A program made the translations under genes and the position numbers. A stretch of 7,668 nt of DNA, taken from the NCBI GenBank assembly GCA_027024125.1, contig JALVSV010000489.1, positions 927-8,594 of the forward strand, given 5' to 3'. Source of the DNA: Methylothermaceae bacterium (GTDB taxonomy: Bacteria > Pseudomonadota > Gammaproteobacteria > Methylococcales > Methylothermaceae). Positions 7,074 through 7,668 of the stretch are shown here, in pieces (position 1 is the first letter of the stretch; each line of letters begins with the position of its first letter). The notes beneath the pieces were generated by a model. The model did no database searches, was not told the DNA's origin, and worked only from the letters and a program-made list of their open reading frames with translations.

Positions 7074-7102
7074 GCCTGGGCAGGTTTGCAAGCTGCCCAG
7101 GC
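7074..7102. terminator. Perfect 10-bp stem-loop between convergent genes, possible bidirectional terminator
   Basis: GCCTGGGCAG (7074-7083) and CTGCCCAGGC (7093-7102) are perfect inverted repeats around a 9-nt loop. The hairpin sits 86 nt after the channel stop and 73 nt from the stop of the minus-strand lipoprotein gene, where a shared terminator would be expected. Neither side has a T-tract, so it is not a classical intrinsic terminator; it may protect mRNA 3' ends or serve as a transcriptional pause. The rest of 6988-7175 shows only minor stem-loops and no gene. Confidence 0.45.
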
Positions 7103-7175
7103 TCCAGGCGATAGAGGTGGGCATCGAATGCGTCAACCGCTTTTGGATATGTGGGACGAAGGTGCAACGTGATCG

Positions 7176-7668
7176 TTATTCGCCTGGTAGGGTTTCAACG
7201 ATCTTTGCTGCCAGAAGATCAATTGCCTGGCTCATGGTTTTGACAATGGTGCCATAATCGGATGAAGGCAATGGAACCAGGATATCCTCCTGATGCCAGA
7301 TAAGCGTCTTTCCTTGATGGACTATTCGCCAGCTTGCCATGAGATGGCACTCCGACTCATGAACCTGATAGTCATTGACGGCGAGTAAAAGTATCCACTC
7401 CGGTTCCAGGTGACGGGTGGGCCCCGAAACGATCTGACTGTCTGGAAGGCGAGCCGATAGACTTGTCGTCAACACCCGGGAAAAACCGGAGGTGAAGGGC
7501 TCCGCCCAACGGTGAAGGTCCGCCAATTTGACCTGTCCCTCAGTTGTCATCGTAACGATCTGTGGGCGATCGAGATATCCAGGAATTTTGACGATCTTGA
7601 TGCCAATGACATGCCTGGTTGAATTGGCTGTCATGCCTTGGGGGGCGAGGGAGGGAAGGATGTAGAAA
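7176..7668 (-). CDS. pqiC: PqiC/YmbA-like ABC-transport auxiliary lipoprotein (DUF330), 5' end outside window
   Basis: The minus-strand frame stays open to the right edge and ends at TAA 7178-7176, giving 163 visible residues. It starts FYILPSLAPQ, then IGIKIVKIPGYLDRPQIV and HRWAEPFTSGFSRVL, and carries MSQAIDLLAAKI near the C-terminus. These match the ABC-type transport auxiliary lipoprotein family (PF03886), in which FYxL and PxYLDRPQIV are hallmarks. Known PqiC is an outer-membrane lipoprotein that partners the PqiA/PqiB (MCE) inter-membrane lipid transport system. An internal ATG at 7634-7632 would give a 152-residue product, but the conserved FYILPS segment lies upstream of it, so the true start and the lipobox cysteine must lie beyond the edge. 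A pqiAB-like or Mce operon is expected just to the right (inference). Paralogues exist in other MCE operons, so the symbol is tentative. Confidence 0.82.
   Translation of the reverse strand, partial: FYILPSLAPQGMTANSTRHVIGIKIVKIPGYLDRPQIVTMTTEGQVKLADLHRWAEPFTSGFSRVLTTSLSARLPDSQIVSGPTRHLEPEWILLLAVNDYQVHESECHLMASWRIVHQGKTLIWHQEDILVPLPSSDYGTIVKTMSQAIDLLAAKIVETLPGE

Noticed and set aside
1..7668. Mobile elements, CRISPR arrays, tRNA or rRNA genes, toxin-antitoxin pairs
   Set aside because: No transposase-like frame, no terminal inverted repeats, no regularly spaced repeats and no cloverleaf-like sequence were recognised. The genes present are ordinary chromosomal families.

Overview
The window looks like chromosome of a moderately GC-rich gammaproteobacterium. 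The best pointer is an Rsd/AlgQ-family anti-sigma protein, a family largely confined to Gammaproteobacteria. An outer-membrane PqiC-type lipoprotein and a very large MscK/MscM-type mechanosensitive channel also imply a Gram-negative envelope. The species cannot be named from the sequence. Genes are tightly packed and there is no sign of IS elements, phage genes, CRISPR, tRNA or rRNA.

Layout, left to right. (1) On the + strand, the 3' end of an FAD-dependent oxidoreductase gene overlaps by 7 nt the start of an adenylate-forming (AMP-binding) ligase gene, the visible end of a biosynthetic or catabolic operon that begins off the left edge. (2) After a 168-bp convergent gap (1621-1788) with no convincing terminator or gene comes a leftward two-gene unit: rsd, then a zinc-ribbon NUDIX hydrolase separated from it by 4 nt. 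(3) A 93-bp divergent control region (2792-2884) separates rsd from a rightward pair: an M48 metalloprotease lipoprotein and, 11 nt later, a 1103-residue mechanosensitive channel. (4) A 188-bp convergent gap (6988-7175) contains a perfect 10-bp-stem hairpin. (5) On the minus strand, the C-terminal part of a PqiC/DUF330 lipoprotein runs off the right edge. It is probably the last gene of an MCE-type lipid transport operon.

Several genes serve the envelope: the M48 lipoprotein and the channel plausibly form an osmotic or envelope-stress unit, and PqiC belongs to inter-membrane lipid transport. The rsd-NUDIX pair joins a sigma-70 sequestering protein to a NudC-like hydrolase, a neighbourhood that resembles rsd/nudC in E. 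coli. I see no strong evidence for an entirely new system. The points worth a second look are the gene pairings, the near-leaderless rsd promoter geometry and the small repeats in the divergent region.
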